In this document: one piece after another, positions 44,821 to 53,164 of the stretch | How the letters are laid out: the number at the start of each line of letters is the position of its first letter | How positions within the stretch are numbered: the first letter of the stretch is position 1 | Source: Plantactinospora sp. KBS50 | GTDB lineage: Bacteria; Actinomycetota; Actinomycetes; Mycobacteriales; Micromonosporaceae | DNA: 64,000 nucleotides | Direction of reading: 5' to 3' | Assembly: GCF_002285795.1 (NCBI RefSeq) | Contig: NZ_CP022961.1 | Span: forward strand, 1,922,001-1,986,000 | Notes under the pieces: generated by a model | Databases searched by the model: none | Seen by the model: only the letters and a program-made list of their open reading frames with translations | What the model was told of the DNA's origin: nothing | Program-made: the position numbers and the translations under genes

Positions 44821-45661
44821 CGAAGAACCCCTGGTTTCCGTTCGGCACCCGGCCCGAGGCGCCGGTGCGGCTGCTGACACTTCCGCACGCCGGCGCCGGT
44901 GCCGCGGTGTTCCGCTCCTGGGGCAGGGCATCCCCGAGCCGGTGCGGGTCTGCCCGATCCAGCCGCCGGGCCGGGAGAACCGCAAGACCGAGCCGCTGTT
45001 CACCCGGGTCGGGCCGCTGGTGCGGGAACTGGCCGGCGAGATCACCGCCGCGGTGCGGTCGCCGTACGCCATCCTCGGGCACAGCACCGGCGCGCTGTGC
45101 GCCTTCGAGGTCATCCGCGAGCTTGCCCGCACCGGCGGCCCGCTGCCGGTGCACCTGTTCGTCTGCGGCCGGCCGGCGCCGCAGCATCCGCTGACCCCCA
45201 GCGACCTGGCCGGGATGTCCGTGCCGGAGCTGGAGACGTTCCTGCGGGATCTGGAGGGCACGCCGGAGGCGATCCTGTCCGACCACGGGCTGCTGAAATG
45301 GATGCAGCCGCTGCTGGCCGCCGACTTCGCGGTCAACGAGCACTACACCTTCGAACCCGACCGGCCGCTGGACATCCCGATCACCGCTTTCGGCGGCCGT
45401 ACCGATCCGGTGGCCAGCGAGGAGCTGATGGCGGCCTGGAAGGAACAGACCACCGCCGACTTCGCGCTGCACCTGCTCGACGGCGGCCACTTCGCGATCT
45501 TCGACGAGGCGCCGCGGGTGCACGCCGAGATCGCCGCCGCGCTGCGGGACGAGGCGTCGCGGGACGTGGCGTCGCGGGACGGGCGAGCGTCGCGGGACGG
45601 GGGCGCGTCGCGGGACGGGGGCGCGTCGCGGGACGCGGCCGGGGCGGAGGCCGGGCGATGA
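44817..45661 (+). CDS. Type II thioesterase 2 (apparent frameshift)
   Basis: About 281 aa after repair; ATG 44817 overlaps the acylase stop. The first 36 codons (RLLTLPHAGAGAAVFRSWG) and the rest (QGIPEPVRVCPIQPPGRENR...) lie in different frames; one extra G in the G4 run at 44920-44923 joins them. Active site: ILGHSTGALCAFEV (Ser), FGGRTDPVAS (Asp), LLDGGHFAIFD (His). The C-terminal 35 residues are a repeat tract (ASRDGGASRDGG and variants) from a 12-18-bp tandem repeat at 45551-45640. It proofreads carrier proteins or releases the peptide; the latter deserves thought since no cis TE exists. Confidence 0.85.
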
Positions 45662-46953
45662 TCCTCTCCGCGGCGGGACGAAAGATGGCCAGCCCGTCCG
45701 GGCTGCGCAGCATCATGGAGGACATCGCCACCACCACCGCCAACTCGGTGGGCGAGCGGTGGCTGAACCTCGGCGTCGGCAACCCGGCCGCCATCCCCGA
45801 GGTGACCGGGACCTGGCAGCGGCTGACCGGCGAGGCGCTGGCCGCCGACTTCGCCGAGGTGAGCTGCCGGTACGGCGCCTCGCGCGGCAATCAGGACCTC
45901 GTCGAGGCGGTGGTGCGCTACTTCGGGGAGCGCTACGGCTGGGACATCGGCCCGGGCAACGTGGTGGTCGGCCCGGGTAGCCAACTGCTCTGCTTCATCG
46001 CCGCGGCCCTGTTCACCGGCGCCGGGGCGCCCCGACCGGCGAACCTGGTGCTGCCGATGGTGCCGGACTACACCGGGTACCAGGGCCTCGGCCTCACCCC
46101 GGACGGGATCGTCGGCGTGGAGGCGGCGCTGCACCACGACGGCGACCGGTCCTTCGGCTACCGGTTCGACCTCGCCGCCCTGAACCGGCGCGACGACCTC
46201 GGGCTGCTGATGCTCTCCAGCCCGGGCAACCCGACCGGCCGCAGCCTGACCACCGCCGAACGGGACGAGCTGATCGACATCGCGGCCCACCGGGACGTAC
46301 CGCTGCTGATCGACCATGCCTACGGCGAGCCGTTTCCGGGCATCGGCGACGGAACCGCGGCGCCGCGCCCGCACGACAACGTGATCAACTGCTTCACCCT
46401 GTCCAAGGCCGGGCTGCCCGGCGAACGGATCGGCTTCGCGGTGGGGCCGGAGCGCTACATCGGCCCGATGGTGTCCTTCGTGGCCAACGCCGCGTTGCAC
46501 GCGCCGCAACTGGTGCAGGCCACGGTGGCCCGCGCGCTGTCCTCCGGGACGCTGGACGAGCTGGTGTCCACCGCGATCCGGCCGTTCTACGCGCAACGCC
46601 GGAAGACGGTCGAGAAGCTGCTGTTCGACACGCTGCCCACGGATGTGGCCTGGCGGCTGCACGCCAGTCAGGGCGGGTTCTTCTGCTGGCTGTCCGTGGA
46701 CGAGCCGTGGTTCGATGACCTGGCCTTCTACCAGGCGCTGAAGCGCAAGCGGGTGTTCGTCGTCCCGGGCCGGCACTTCTTCACCGACCCGAGCGGTGGC
46801 GGCCCGCTCGGGGCGCACCCCCGGCGGTGTTTCCGGGTGAGCATCAGCGCGGAACTGACCGCGCTCACCGACGGGATCGGCCGGATGGCGCAGGCGCTGG
46901 CGGAGGCGGGCCGGGACGGCCTGGCGCCGGCAGACAAAGGGCAGCCGGGATGA
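45658..46953 (+). CDS. AvtA-like valine-pyruvate-type aminotransferase
   Basis: Class I/II PLP aminotransferase of 431 aa; ATG 45658 overlaps the thioesterase stop. It resembles AvtA end to end: SPSGLRSIMEDI, LGVGNPAAIPEV, CRYGASRGNQDLVEAV, LMLSSPGNPTGRSL, LIDHAYGEPFPGI, the Schiff-base Lys in FTLSKAGLPGERIGF, and VFVVPGRHFF. AvtA interconverts valine/alanine and their keto acids; relatives in NRPS loci make nonproteinogenic amino acids or transaminate chain ends. The following genes are a free PCP and A domain, so it may produce or modify the last building block. The exact substrate is unknown. Confidence 0.85.
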   Translation: MILSAAGRKMASPSGLRSIMEDIATTTANSVGERWLNLGVGNPAAIPEVTGTWQRLTGEALAADFAEVSCRYGASRGNQDLVEAVVRYFGERYGWDIGPGNVVVGPGSQLLCFIAAALFTGAGAPRPANLVLPMVPDYTGYQGLGLTPDGIVGVEAALHHDGDRSFGYRFDLAALNRRDDLGLLMLSSPGNPTGRSLTTAERDELIDIAAHRDVPLLIDHAYGEPFPGIGDGTAAPRPHDNVINCFTLSKAGLPGERIGFAVGPERYIGPMVSFVANAALHAPQLVQATVARALSSGTLDELVSTAIRPFYAQRRKTVEKLLFDTLPTDVAWRLHASQGGFFCWLSVDEPWFDDLAFYQALKRKRVFVVPGRHFFTDPSGGGPLGAHPRRCFRVSISAELTALTDGIGRMAQALAEAGRDGLAPADKGQPG

Positions 46954-47294
46954 CCGGGCGCCGCGAGGACGAGGAGAACGGAATGGCCGAGTGCCGCGAG
47001 GACTTCGTGGACACCGAGTACGTCGCCCCCGAGGGCGAGCTGGAACAGACGGTGGCCGGCGTCGCCGCCGAGGTGCTGGGGGTGAGCCGGGTCGGCCGCT
47101 CCGACAGCTTCTACGACTTCGGCACCACCTCGTTGCAGGCGGTCCGGATCTGCGCCCGGATCAACCGGCTGACCGGCATCCAGGCGCTGCCGGTCTGGCT
47201 GTTCGACAACGACGTACTTGCCGACTTCGCCCGGCGGCTGGGCGAGGCCGGGACCGTCGAGATGGCGGCGGAGCGGGGCGGGTCCGGTGCGTGA
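46950..47294 (+). CDS. Free-standing peptidyl carrier protein 2
   Basis: Protein of 114 aa; ATG 46950 overlaps the aminotransferase stop. The carrier fold is recognisable: ELEQTVAGVAAEVLGVSRV, DSFYDFGTTSLQAVRI with the phosphopantetheine Ser in an unusual FGTTS rather than GGxS context, and LPVWLFDNDVLADFARRL. Directly followed (overlap 8 nt) by a free A domain, its likely loading partner. It probably provides the acceptor for the C-terminal condensation domain of NRPS 3. Confidence 0.85.
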   Translation: MTGRREDEENGMAECREDFVDTEYVAPEGELEQTVAGVAAEVLGVSRVGRSDSFYDFGTTSLQAVRICARINRLTGIQALPVWLFDNDVLADFARRLGEAGTVEMAAERGGSGA

Positions 47295-48882
47295 CGGGCC
47301 GCCGCCCGAGCCGGTGATCCACGTCGCGGTGGACCGGCACGCGGCCGCCCGGCCGGACGCGCCCGCGCTGATCGAGGCCGGCGTGCGGGGACCGGGCGCC
47401 CCGGTCAGCTACCGGGTGCTGGTCGGCGCGGCCCGGGCGTACGCGGAGCAGCTGTCCCGCCGGGGAGTCCGGCCGGGGCAGGTGGTGCCGCTGCTGCTGC
47501 CGCGCTCGCCGCAGTTGGTCGCGGTGGAGTTGGCGGTGCTGATGTGCGGCGCCGCGTACGCCAACCTGGACGTGCGCTGGCCGGCCGAGCGGCACGCCGC
47601 CATCATCGAGATGATCGGACCGGAGCTGGTGGTGACGCGGGACGCCGCGGCCCCCGGCGGCGCCGACGCGCTCCGGTTGCCGCCGGAGGACCTGTCCGAC
47701 GTCGCGGACCGGGCGGACGGCTTCGTGCCGGCCACCGTGGACGGCTCGGCACCGGCCACGGTGTTCTTCACCTCCGGCACCACCGGCCAGCCCAAGGGGG
47801 TGGTGGTGCCGCACCGGGCGGTGACCCGGCTGTTCGGCCCGGACCGGGTTCCCGGCTTCGGCCCCGGCCGAGCGATGCCGCAGGCCGCGCCGCCGGCCTG
47901 GGACATGTACGGCTTCGAGGCGTGGGGACCGCTGACCAGCGGCGGCTGCTCGGTGATCGTGCCCGAGGACCATCTGATGCCCGGTCGGCTCAGCGAACTG
48001 GTACGCACCGCCGGGGTGAACCGGCTGTGGCTGACCAGCTCGCTGGTGAACCTGTTCGTGGACGAGGACCCGGACTGCTTCCGCGGCCTGGGCGCCGTGC
48101 TGACCGGCGGCGAGCGGCTGTCGCCCAAACACATCGGCGCGTTCCTGGCCGCGCACCCGCAGATTCCGCTCTGGAACGGGTACGGCCCGGCCGAGAACTG
48201 CATGCTCACCACCGCCCACCGGGTCGGCCCGGCCGACTGTGAGCTGGCCGGCGGTGTCCCGGTCGGCAGGCCGGTGCCCGGCAGCGACGTGCTGGTGCTC
48301 GACGAGAACGGGCAGCGCTGCCCCGCCGGGGCGCCCGGCGAGATCTGCATCGCCGGCACCGGGCTGGCGCTGGGCTACCTGGGCCAGCCGGAGCTGACCG
48401 CGCAGAAGTTCCCCACCGTGCAGGTCGACGGCGTACCGGTGCGGATCTACCGCACCGGCGACGTCGGGATCGTCGACGAATCCGGTGTGCTGCACTTCCG
48501 CGGCCGGCGGGACCGGCAGATCAAGATCGCCGGACACCGGATCGAGCTGGGCGAGGTGGAGGTCGGCGCCCGCCGGCTGGACGGCGTCCGCGAGTGTGTC
48601 GCGCTCCCGCTGGCCGGCGACGACGGTTCGGTGGCCCGGCTCGCGCTGCTCTACACCACCGACGCCGCCGACGCCGCCGCCGGCCCGGTCGCCGCGGGCA
48701 ACGGGCCGGACCCGGTCGGGGTACGCGCGGCGCTGGCAGCCCGGCTGCCCGCGTACCTGGTGCCCGACGTGGTGCGGATGCTCGACCAGTTCCCGGTCAC
48801 CGCGAACGGCAAGGTCGACCGGGCCGCGCTGGAGTCGCTGGCCCGCCGCCCCGGCCGAGCCGCCCGGCGGCCGGCGCGGTGA
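47287..48882 (+). CDS. Free-standing NRPS adenylation domain
   Basis: Protein of 531 aa; GTG 47287 lies inside the PCP gene. A-domain motifs: FFTSGTTGQPKGVVVP (A3), NGYGPAENCM (A5), YRTGDVGIVD (A7), FRGRRDRQIKIAGHRIELGE (A8) and the A10 Lys in TANGKVDRAAL. The pocket by GrsA alignment reads D-M-F-W-L-G-G-M-L, an aliphatic-type pocket related to Val codes. No PCP is attached, so it loads the preceding PCP and possibly the orphan carriers of NRPS 2/3 in trans. Frame and length are intact. Confidence 0.9.
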   Translation: MRDGPPPEPVIHVAVDRHAAARPDAPALIEAGVRGPGAPVSYRVLVGAARAYAEQLSRRGVRPGQVVPLLLPRSPQLVAVELAVLMCGAAYANLDVRWPAERHAAIIEMIGPELVVTRDAAAPGGADALRLPPEDLSDVADRADGFVPATVDGSAPATVFFTSGTTGQPKGVVVPHRAVTRLFGPDRVPGFGPGRAMPQAAPPAWDMYGFEAWGPLTSGGCSVIVPEDHLMPGRLSELVRTAGVNRLWLTSSLVNLFVDEDPDCFRGLGAVLTGGERLSPKHIGAFLAAHPQIPLWNGYGPAENCMLTTAHRVGPADCELAGGVPVGRPVPGSDVLVLDENGQRCPAGAPGEICIAGTGLALGYLGQPELTAQKFPTVQVDGVPVRIYRTGDVGIVDESGVLHFRGRRDRQIKIAGHRIELGEVEVGARRLDGVRECVALPLAGDDGSVARLALLYTTDAADAAAGPVAAGNGPDPVGVRAALAARLPAYLVPDVVRMLDQFPVTANGKVDRAALESLARRPGRAARRPAR

Positions 48883-50279
48883 CCGCCCGCCCGCCGACCG
48901 CCGGACCCGCGGTGACGTCCCCGCCGGAGGGACCCGTGGCCGCGGTCGCCACCTACCCGATGACCGTCGAGCAGCAGTCGATCTGGCTGGACGAGGCGCT
49001 GCACGACGGGCCGTCCCGCTACCTGGAGTCGTGGGTGTACCGGTTGGCCGGGCAGGTCGACGAGCGGGGCGTGGACTGGACGTACCGGGAACTGGTGCGC
49101 CGGCACGAGGGGCTGCGCAGCCGCTACCTGCTGCTCGACGACGAGCTGGTGCAGCAGGTGCTGCCGCCGGAACGGGCGCCGGGTGCGGCGCGGCGGGCGT
49201 GTTCGCCCGTCGAGCTGGATGCCGAGCTGCGCCGGCTGGTGTCCCGGCCGCTGGATCTGACCGACGCGCCGGTCCGGGCCACCCTGCTGTGCCTGGCCGA
49301 GGACGACGTGGTGCTGGTGGTCCAGTTCCATCACATCGTGGTCGACGACTGGGCGGTGCACGTCCTGGAGCAGGAGTTCGAGGAGTGCTACCGGGCGTGG
49401 CTCGCGGGCCGGCCGGTGCCGCTGGGAGAGGCGCCGCAGCCGGGCCGGTACGCGCTCACGCAGCGTCGGGGCCGCCCCGCCGCGCAGGTCCGGGCGTACT
49501 GGCGGGACCAGCTCGCGGAACTGCCGCCGGATGCCGCCTACTCGCTGCCGCCCGACTCACCTGGCCCTGCCCACTCACCTGGCCCTGCCGACCGGCCCGG
49601 CTCGACCGGCCGGGGCCGGGCGGGTGGCGCGCGGCTGCGGTTCGCGCTGGAACCGGCGGTGCGGCAGCGGATCCGGGCCGCCTGCAAGCAGCTCCGGGTG
49701 ACCCCCTTCGTCCTGTTCGCCGCGGCGGTCGGGGCGCTGCTGGCGGCCCGTACCGGATCGTCCGACGCGGTGGTGGGCACCCCGGTGTCCCGTCGTGGAT
49801 CGGCGGAGTCCGACCGGATGGTCGCCTACCTGACCCAGGTCCTGCCGCTGCGGCTGCGGGTGGACACCGGGGGGACCTTCGCCGAACTGGTGGGCCAGAC
49901 CAAGCGGGTGGCCGCGGGGGCGATGACGCATCGGGACATCACGGCGGCCGAGCTGACCCAGCCGCTGCGCCGTTCCGGCGCCGGCGCGCCCGTGCTGACC
50001 CGTACCGTGCTGGTGCTGGACGACGACGCAGCCGGAATGGACCTGCCCGGCGTCACCGCCGAACCGCTGCCCGTGCCGTCCGGGGCGTCCAAGTACGACC
50101 TGCTGCTCACCCTGGTGGCCCGGGGCCGCGGCTATCAGGGCTTTCTGGACTACGCCGGCGACCGGTACACCGAGCGTACGGCCCGCAGGTTCGCCGACGA
50201 ACTGGCCGCGCTGCTGGCGGCGGCGACCGACGATCCGCAGCGCCCGCTGGACCGGCTCCTGGCCGCGGCGGCCATTTAA
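48879..50279 (+). CDS. Free-standing NRPS condensation domain
   Basis: Protein of 466 aa; GTG 48879 overlaps the A-domain stop. Single C domain: YPMTVEQQSIWLDEAL (C1), FHHIVVDDWAVHVLEQEF (C2/3, HHxxxDD with Asp in place of Gly), TPVSRRGSAESDRMVAYL (C5-like), and MTHRDITAAEL. It is the last gene of the roughly 33-kb operon. Because no TE domain exists, it could catalyse the last amide bond or release the chain onto a soluble amine, as stand-alone C domains do in some pathways. A short GPAHSPGPAD repeat sits at about residues 229-238. Confidence 0.88.
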   Translation: MTARPPTAGPAVTSPPEGPVAAVATYPMTVEQQSIWLDEALHDGPSRYLESWVYRLAGQVDERGVDWTYRELVRRHEGLRSRYLLLDDELVQQVLPPERAPGAARRACSPVELDAELRRLVSRPLDLTDAPVRATLLCLAEDDVVLVVQFHHIVVDDWAVHVLEQEFEECYRAWLAGRPVPLGEAPQPGRYALTQRRGRPAAQVRAYWRDQLAELPPDAAYSLPPDSPGPAHSPGPADRPGSTGRGRAGGARLRFALEPAVRQRIRAACKQLRVTPFVLFAAAVGALLAARTGSSDAVVGTPVSRRGSAESDRMVAYLTQVLPLRLRVDTGGTFAELVGQTKRVAAGAMTHRDITAAELTQPLRRSGAGAPVLTRTVLVLDDDAAGMDLPGVTAEPLPVPSGASKYDLLLTLVARGRGYQGFLDYAGDRYTERTARRFADELAALLAAATDDPQRPLDRLLAAAAI

Positions 50280-50541
50280 TATTCATATTCAGAATTGCAT
50301 GGAATGCTACGCACGGTTACCAAATGAATGATCAAATCCCTGCTAATAAAGCTTTTACCAAAATCGCCTTGTCTCGGCGCTTTGGATATGATATTCACTT
50401 GCATGTACATTGAATGTGACTGATACTCACATAGACGTTTGTCAGGAGAGCGGCGTTTCCTATCCCCGACGGCGCGTCTCCTGGCAGCGGCTCGTGGGCC
50501 CCGACCCCGTGGGGCTCCCCACCCCCGTTGAGGAGGAGACA
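50280..50541. promoter_or_regulatory. AT-rich intergenic region after the NRPS operon
   Basis: About 160 bp (50279-50440) are strikingly AT-rich (TTTAATATTCATATTC, TGATCAAATCCCTGCTAATA) in an otherwise 75 percent GC region, then a GGAGGAGA ribosome-binding site leads to the protease gene. It probably holds the 3' end of the NRPS transcript and the protease promoter. Its composition makes acquired DNA or a regulatory target possible. Confidence 0.5.
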
Positions 50542-51393
50542 GTGAGGATCAGACGTACCTCTGCCCGGCTGGCCGCCGCGGTCATCGGTGTGGTCACCGT
50601 CGGCGTGTTCGCCGCGCCGGCCGCCGCCGCCCCGCAGGTCTACAGCGCCGGTCAACTGGCCGCGCTCAGCGACACGGTGGAACAGTCCGGCGTCGAGGGC
50701 ATCGCGTGGCACGTGGACAGCGCGTCCGGCCGCGTCGTCGTGACCGCGGACAGCAGTGTCTCCCGCGCCGCGATCGCAAAGATCAAAAAGAGCGCCGGTC
50801 TGCGGGCCGGCGCGATCAAGGTGGAACGCACCGCCGGCGTGTTCACCCAACTGCTCTCCGCCGGTGACGCCATCTACGGCGGCGGCTACCGCTGCTCGCT
50901 CGGGTTCAACGTGGTCAGCGGCAGCACCTACTACTTCCTCACCGCCGGGCACTGCGGCGAGGCGGTGAGCACCTGGTACACCGACTCCAGCCAGAGCACC
51001 CTGATCGGCCCGACCGTCAACTACAGCTTCCCGGGCAACGACTACGCGTTGGTCCGCTACGACAACACCTCGCTCAGCCACCCGGGTGGATTCACCGCGG
51101 CGAACGCCTACGTCGGTGAGTCGGTGACCCGTCGGGGCTCGACGACCGGCGTGCACACCGGCACGGTCACCGCGCTCAACGCCCGGGTCCGCTACCTGGG
51201 CAGCGGCGTGGTGCGGGGTCTGATCCAGACCAACGTCTGCGCCGAGCCGGGCGACTCCGGCGGCCCGCTCTACGACGGCACCAAGGCGCTCGGTCTCACC
51301 TCCGGCGGCAGTGGCAACTGCACCGCCGGCGGCACCACGTTCTTCCAGCCGGTGCCCGAGGCGGCCAGCGCGTACGGCGTGACCGTGTACTGA
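50542..51393 (+). CDS. Secreted streptogrisin-like serine protease (S1)
   Basis: Preproprotease of 283 aa; GTG 50542 follows GAGGAGGAGA. A Sec signal peptide ([17 protein letters not shown] ... APAAAA, about residues 1-31) is followed by a pro region and a chymotrypsin-fold domain. The catalytic triad is visible: LTAGHCG (His), [10 protein letters not shown] (Asp), EPGDSGGPL (Ser). Cys pairs flank the His and Ser. Such proteases degrade extracellular protein and are common in actinomycetes. Lying between the two halves of the biosynthetic locus, it may be incidental or may process a secreted product; there is no direct evidence for the latter. Confidence 0.9.
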   Translation: MRIRRTSARLAAAVIGVVTVGVFAAPAAAAPQVYSAGQLAALSDTVEQSGVEGIAWHVDSASGRVVVTADSSVSRAAIAKIKKSAGLRAGAIKVERTAGVFTQLLSAGDAIYGGGYRCSLGFNVVSGSTYYFLTAGHCGEAVSTWYTDSSQSTLIGPTVNYSFPGNDYALVRYDNTSLSHPGGFTAANAYVGESVTRRGSTTGVHTGTVTALNARVRYLGSGVVRGLIQTNVCAEPGDSGGPLYDGTKALGLTSGGSGNCTAGGTTFFQPVPEAASAYGVTVY

Positions 51394-51464
51394 CCCGACC
51401 CGACCCGATCCGACCCGTACCTGATCCGACCCGATCCGATCCGTACCCGATCCGATCCGATCCG
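51394..51464. repeat. Tandem pentamer-like repeat (CCGAC/CCGAT units)
   Basis: Directly after the protease stop runs a low-complexity tract of units such as CCGAC, CCGAT and CCGTACC. It probably arose by slippage. The stretch 51394-51767 holds no gene. Confidence 0.8.
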
Positions 51465-51625
51465 GCCGCGCCGGTCGACAGGTGCACCCCTGCGGCCGGC
51501 GCGAGCCGGCGGGTGGTGACGGGTGGTGACGGGTGGTGGCGTGCGGGCCGGACGGGACGTCGGGTCGTGCGGTCCACGTCCACCGGCCGTTTACGCACCG
51601 TGACCTCGCTGATCGCGACAAGACT

Positions 51626-51679
51626 TTTTGCAGGTATGCCTGAGAGTCATTTAAATGACTCTCAGGCATACCTGCAAAA
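51626..51679. repeat. Perfect 54-bp palindrome
   Basis: Two 27-bp arms with no loop, centred on ATTTAAAT, left arm beginning TTTTGCAGGTATGCCTGAGA. It lies between the convergent protease and SbnB-like genes. It could terminate both transcripts, but its outer ends are TTTT...AAAA, the reverse of a bidirectional intrinsic terminator. A protein-binding dyad or site-specific recombination site is therefore also possible. Confidence 0.85.
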
Positions 51680-51718
51680 GATGTGTTCGATCCCGGTCCG
51701 GTGTTCACGGACCGTAGT

Positions 51719-51760
51719 CGGCACCTGTCGGCACCTGTCGGCACCTGTCGGCGCCTGTCC
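51719..51760. repeat. Tandem decamer repeat (GCACCTGTCG x4)
   Basis: Four near-identical 10-bp units end just before the SbnB-like stop codon; the last has one substitution. A simple slippage-type repeat. Confidence 0.8.
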
Positions 51761-51767
51761 CGGGCGA

Positions 51768-52909
51768 CTACCGGGGCAGCCAGGTGCCGGCTCGGCGGTC
51801 CAGGGCCGCCGCGTGGACGTGCGCGGCGAGGGCGATGTCGTGCACCCCCATGCCGAACGGGTTGATGACCACCAGCCCGGCCGCCGCCGGCGTACCGCCG
51901 CTGGAACCCGCCGGCATACCGCCGCCGGAACCCGCCGGCATACCGCCGCCGGAACCGGCCGGCTCTCCGCCGGAACCGGCCGGCTCTCCGCCGGAACCGG
52001 CCGGCTCTCCGCCGGAGACCAGGCTGGCCAGCTCGGCGTCCACCGCCCGGCCGCCGGGCGGCGCCGGCTCACCGGGACCGGTGACCCGCCCGGCGCGGGC
52101 CAGCCGGCCCAGCAGCCGGGTGTCGTCCTCGCTGACCAGCTCCCAGTCGTCCACCACCAGGTAGTCGCAGCCGAGCAGCAGATCCTCGGTGGCGTCGTCC
52201 AGCGAGACGTTGACGAACACGCCGTCCGGCGGCAGCCAGTCCAGCGGCACGTACGGCGATGTGGTGGTGGTCGCGGCGATCGTCACCGTGGCCGCCGACA
52301 CCGCGTCCCGGGCCGTGTCGGCCACGGTGATGGTGGCCCCCGGCACCAGCGCGGCGGCGCTGCGGGCGAACGCCGCCGCCCGGTCCGCGCTGGTGTCGTG
52401 CACCGTCAGCGAGGCCAGCCGGGTCCGGGCGGCCAGCAGCTCCAGATGGGTACGCGCCTGCCGGCCGCAGCCCAGCACCGCCAGCTCCCGGACCGTGCCG
52501 AGGTCCCTGACGGCGCGCAGCGCCACCATCGACACCGCGGCGGTGCGCAGCGCGCTGATCTGCCCACCCTCCAGGATGCAGCTCGGCGCGGCGGTGTCCG
52601 GGTCGGCCAGCACGACCAGCCCGTGCGCGCGGGGCAGCCCGCGGTCCGGGTTGCCGATGCACGCGTTGATGATTTGCAGCCGTACGCGCCGTCGTACCGG
52701 GCCGGCAGGATCAGGCTCCGCGCGCCGGTGCCGTCGGCGGCGGTCCAGCGCAACGCCGCCTCCGGCGTGATCGCGGCGTCGCCCCGGCGCAGCGCCCGGA
52801 ACGCGTCCGTGACGACCTCGACCGGGTCGATCGCCTTGACGATGTCGGCGACCTCGGCCGCGGACAGGTAGAGCAGGGCGTCGGCCGGCGCCTGCGGGGT
52901 GGGCACCAT
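51768..52909 (-). CDS. SbnB-like dehydrogenase for L-2,3-diaminopropionate (apparent frameshift)
   Basis: Ornithine-cyclodeaminase-fold enzyme, about 380 aa after repair. The part up to PARYDGAYGCK and the part from IINACIGNPDRG onward are in different frames; one extra A in the A3 run (52673-52675, plus-strand T) joins them. Landmarks: ISALRTAAVSMVA, the NAD motif LAVLGCGRQARTHLE, FVNVSLDD, YLVVDDWELV, LVVINPFGMGVHDIA, as in SbnB, which oxidatively cleaves the SbnA product to L-Dap and 2-oxoglutarate. A tandem repeat expands the loop before VINPFGMG (AGSGGEP units). ATG 52909 starts 9 nt after the MbtH stop. It is remote from its partner SbnA domain at 22.5 kb. Confidence 0.87.
51888..52018. 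repeat. Coding minisatellite in the SbnB-like gene
   Basis: Six in-frame 21-24-bp units encode AGSGGEP or AGSGGGMP repeats, inserted in a loop shortly before the C-terminal NAD-domain motif. SbnB homologues have only a short loop there. Likely slippage product tolerated in a surface loop. Confidence 0.75.
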
Positions 52910-52917
52910 CGGCACGC

Positions 52918-53133
52918 CTACTGCGCCTGAGCTTCCATGGCCAACCGCAGGCTCTTGGGCCGCATGTCGGTCCACACCTGCTCGATGTGGTTCAGGCACT
53001 CCTCACGCGAGCGGGCCGGGCCGACCAGGCTCCAGCCGGCCGGCAGGCTCTCCTGGCGCTGGGCCGGCCAGATGGAGTACTGCTCCTCGTCGTTGATCAC
53101 CACGAAGTAGTCGGCGGTCTCGTCATCGAACAT
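52918..53133 (-). CDS. mbtH: MbtH-like protein
   Basis: Protein of 71 aa with the MbtH signature: NDEEQYSIWPA, LPAGWSLVG, EECLNHIEQVWTDMRPKSLR with the conserved Trp residues. It binds A domains and is needed for their folding or activity. It is the only MbtH gene seen in the window, so it probably serves all five A domains. It sits between DUF885 copy 3 and the SbnB-like gene in a minus-strand operon. Confidence 0.95.
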   Translation of the reverse strand: MFDDETADYFVVINDEEQYSIWPAQRQESLPAGWSLVGPARSREECLNHIEQVWTDMRPKSLRLAMEAQAQ

Positions 53134-53164
53134 CGCGGGCTTCCCCTTCCGGTAGGTGACTTTG

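Noticed and set aside
51394-51767. CRISPR-like array or insertion sequence end in the repeat-rich spacer
   Set aside because: Repeats are simple tandem units without spacers; the palindrome has no adjacent transposase gene or target-site duplication.
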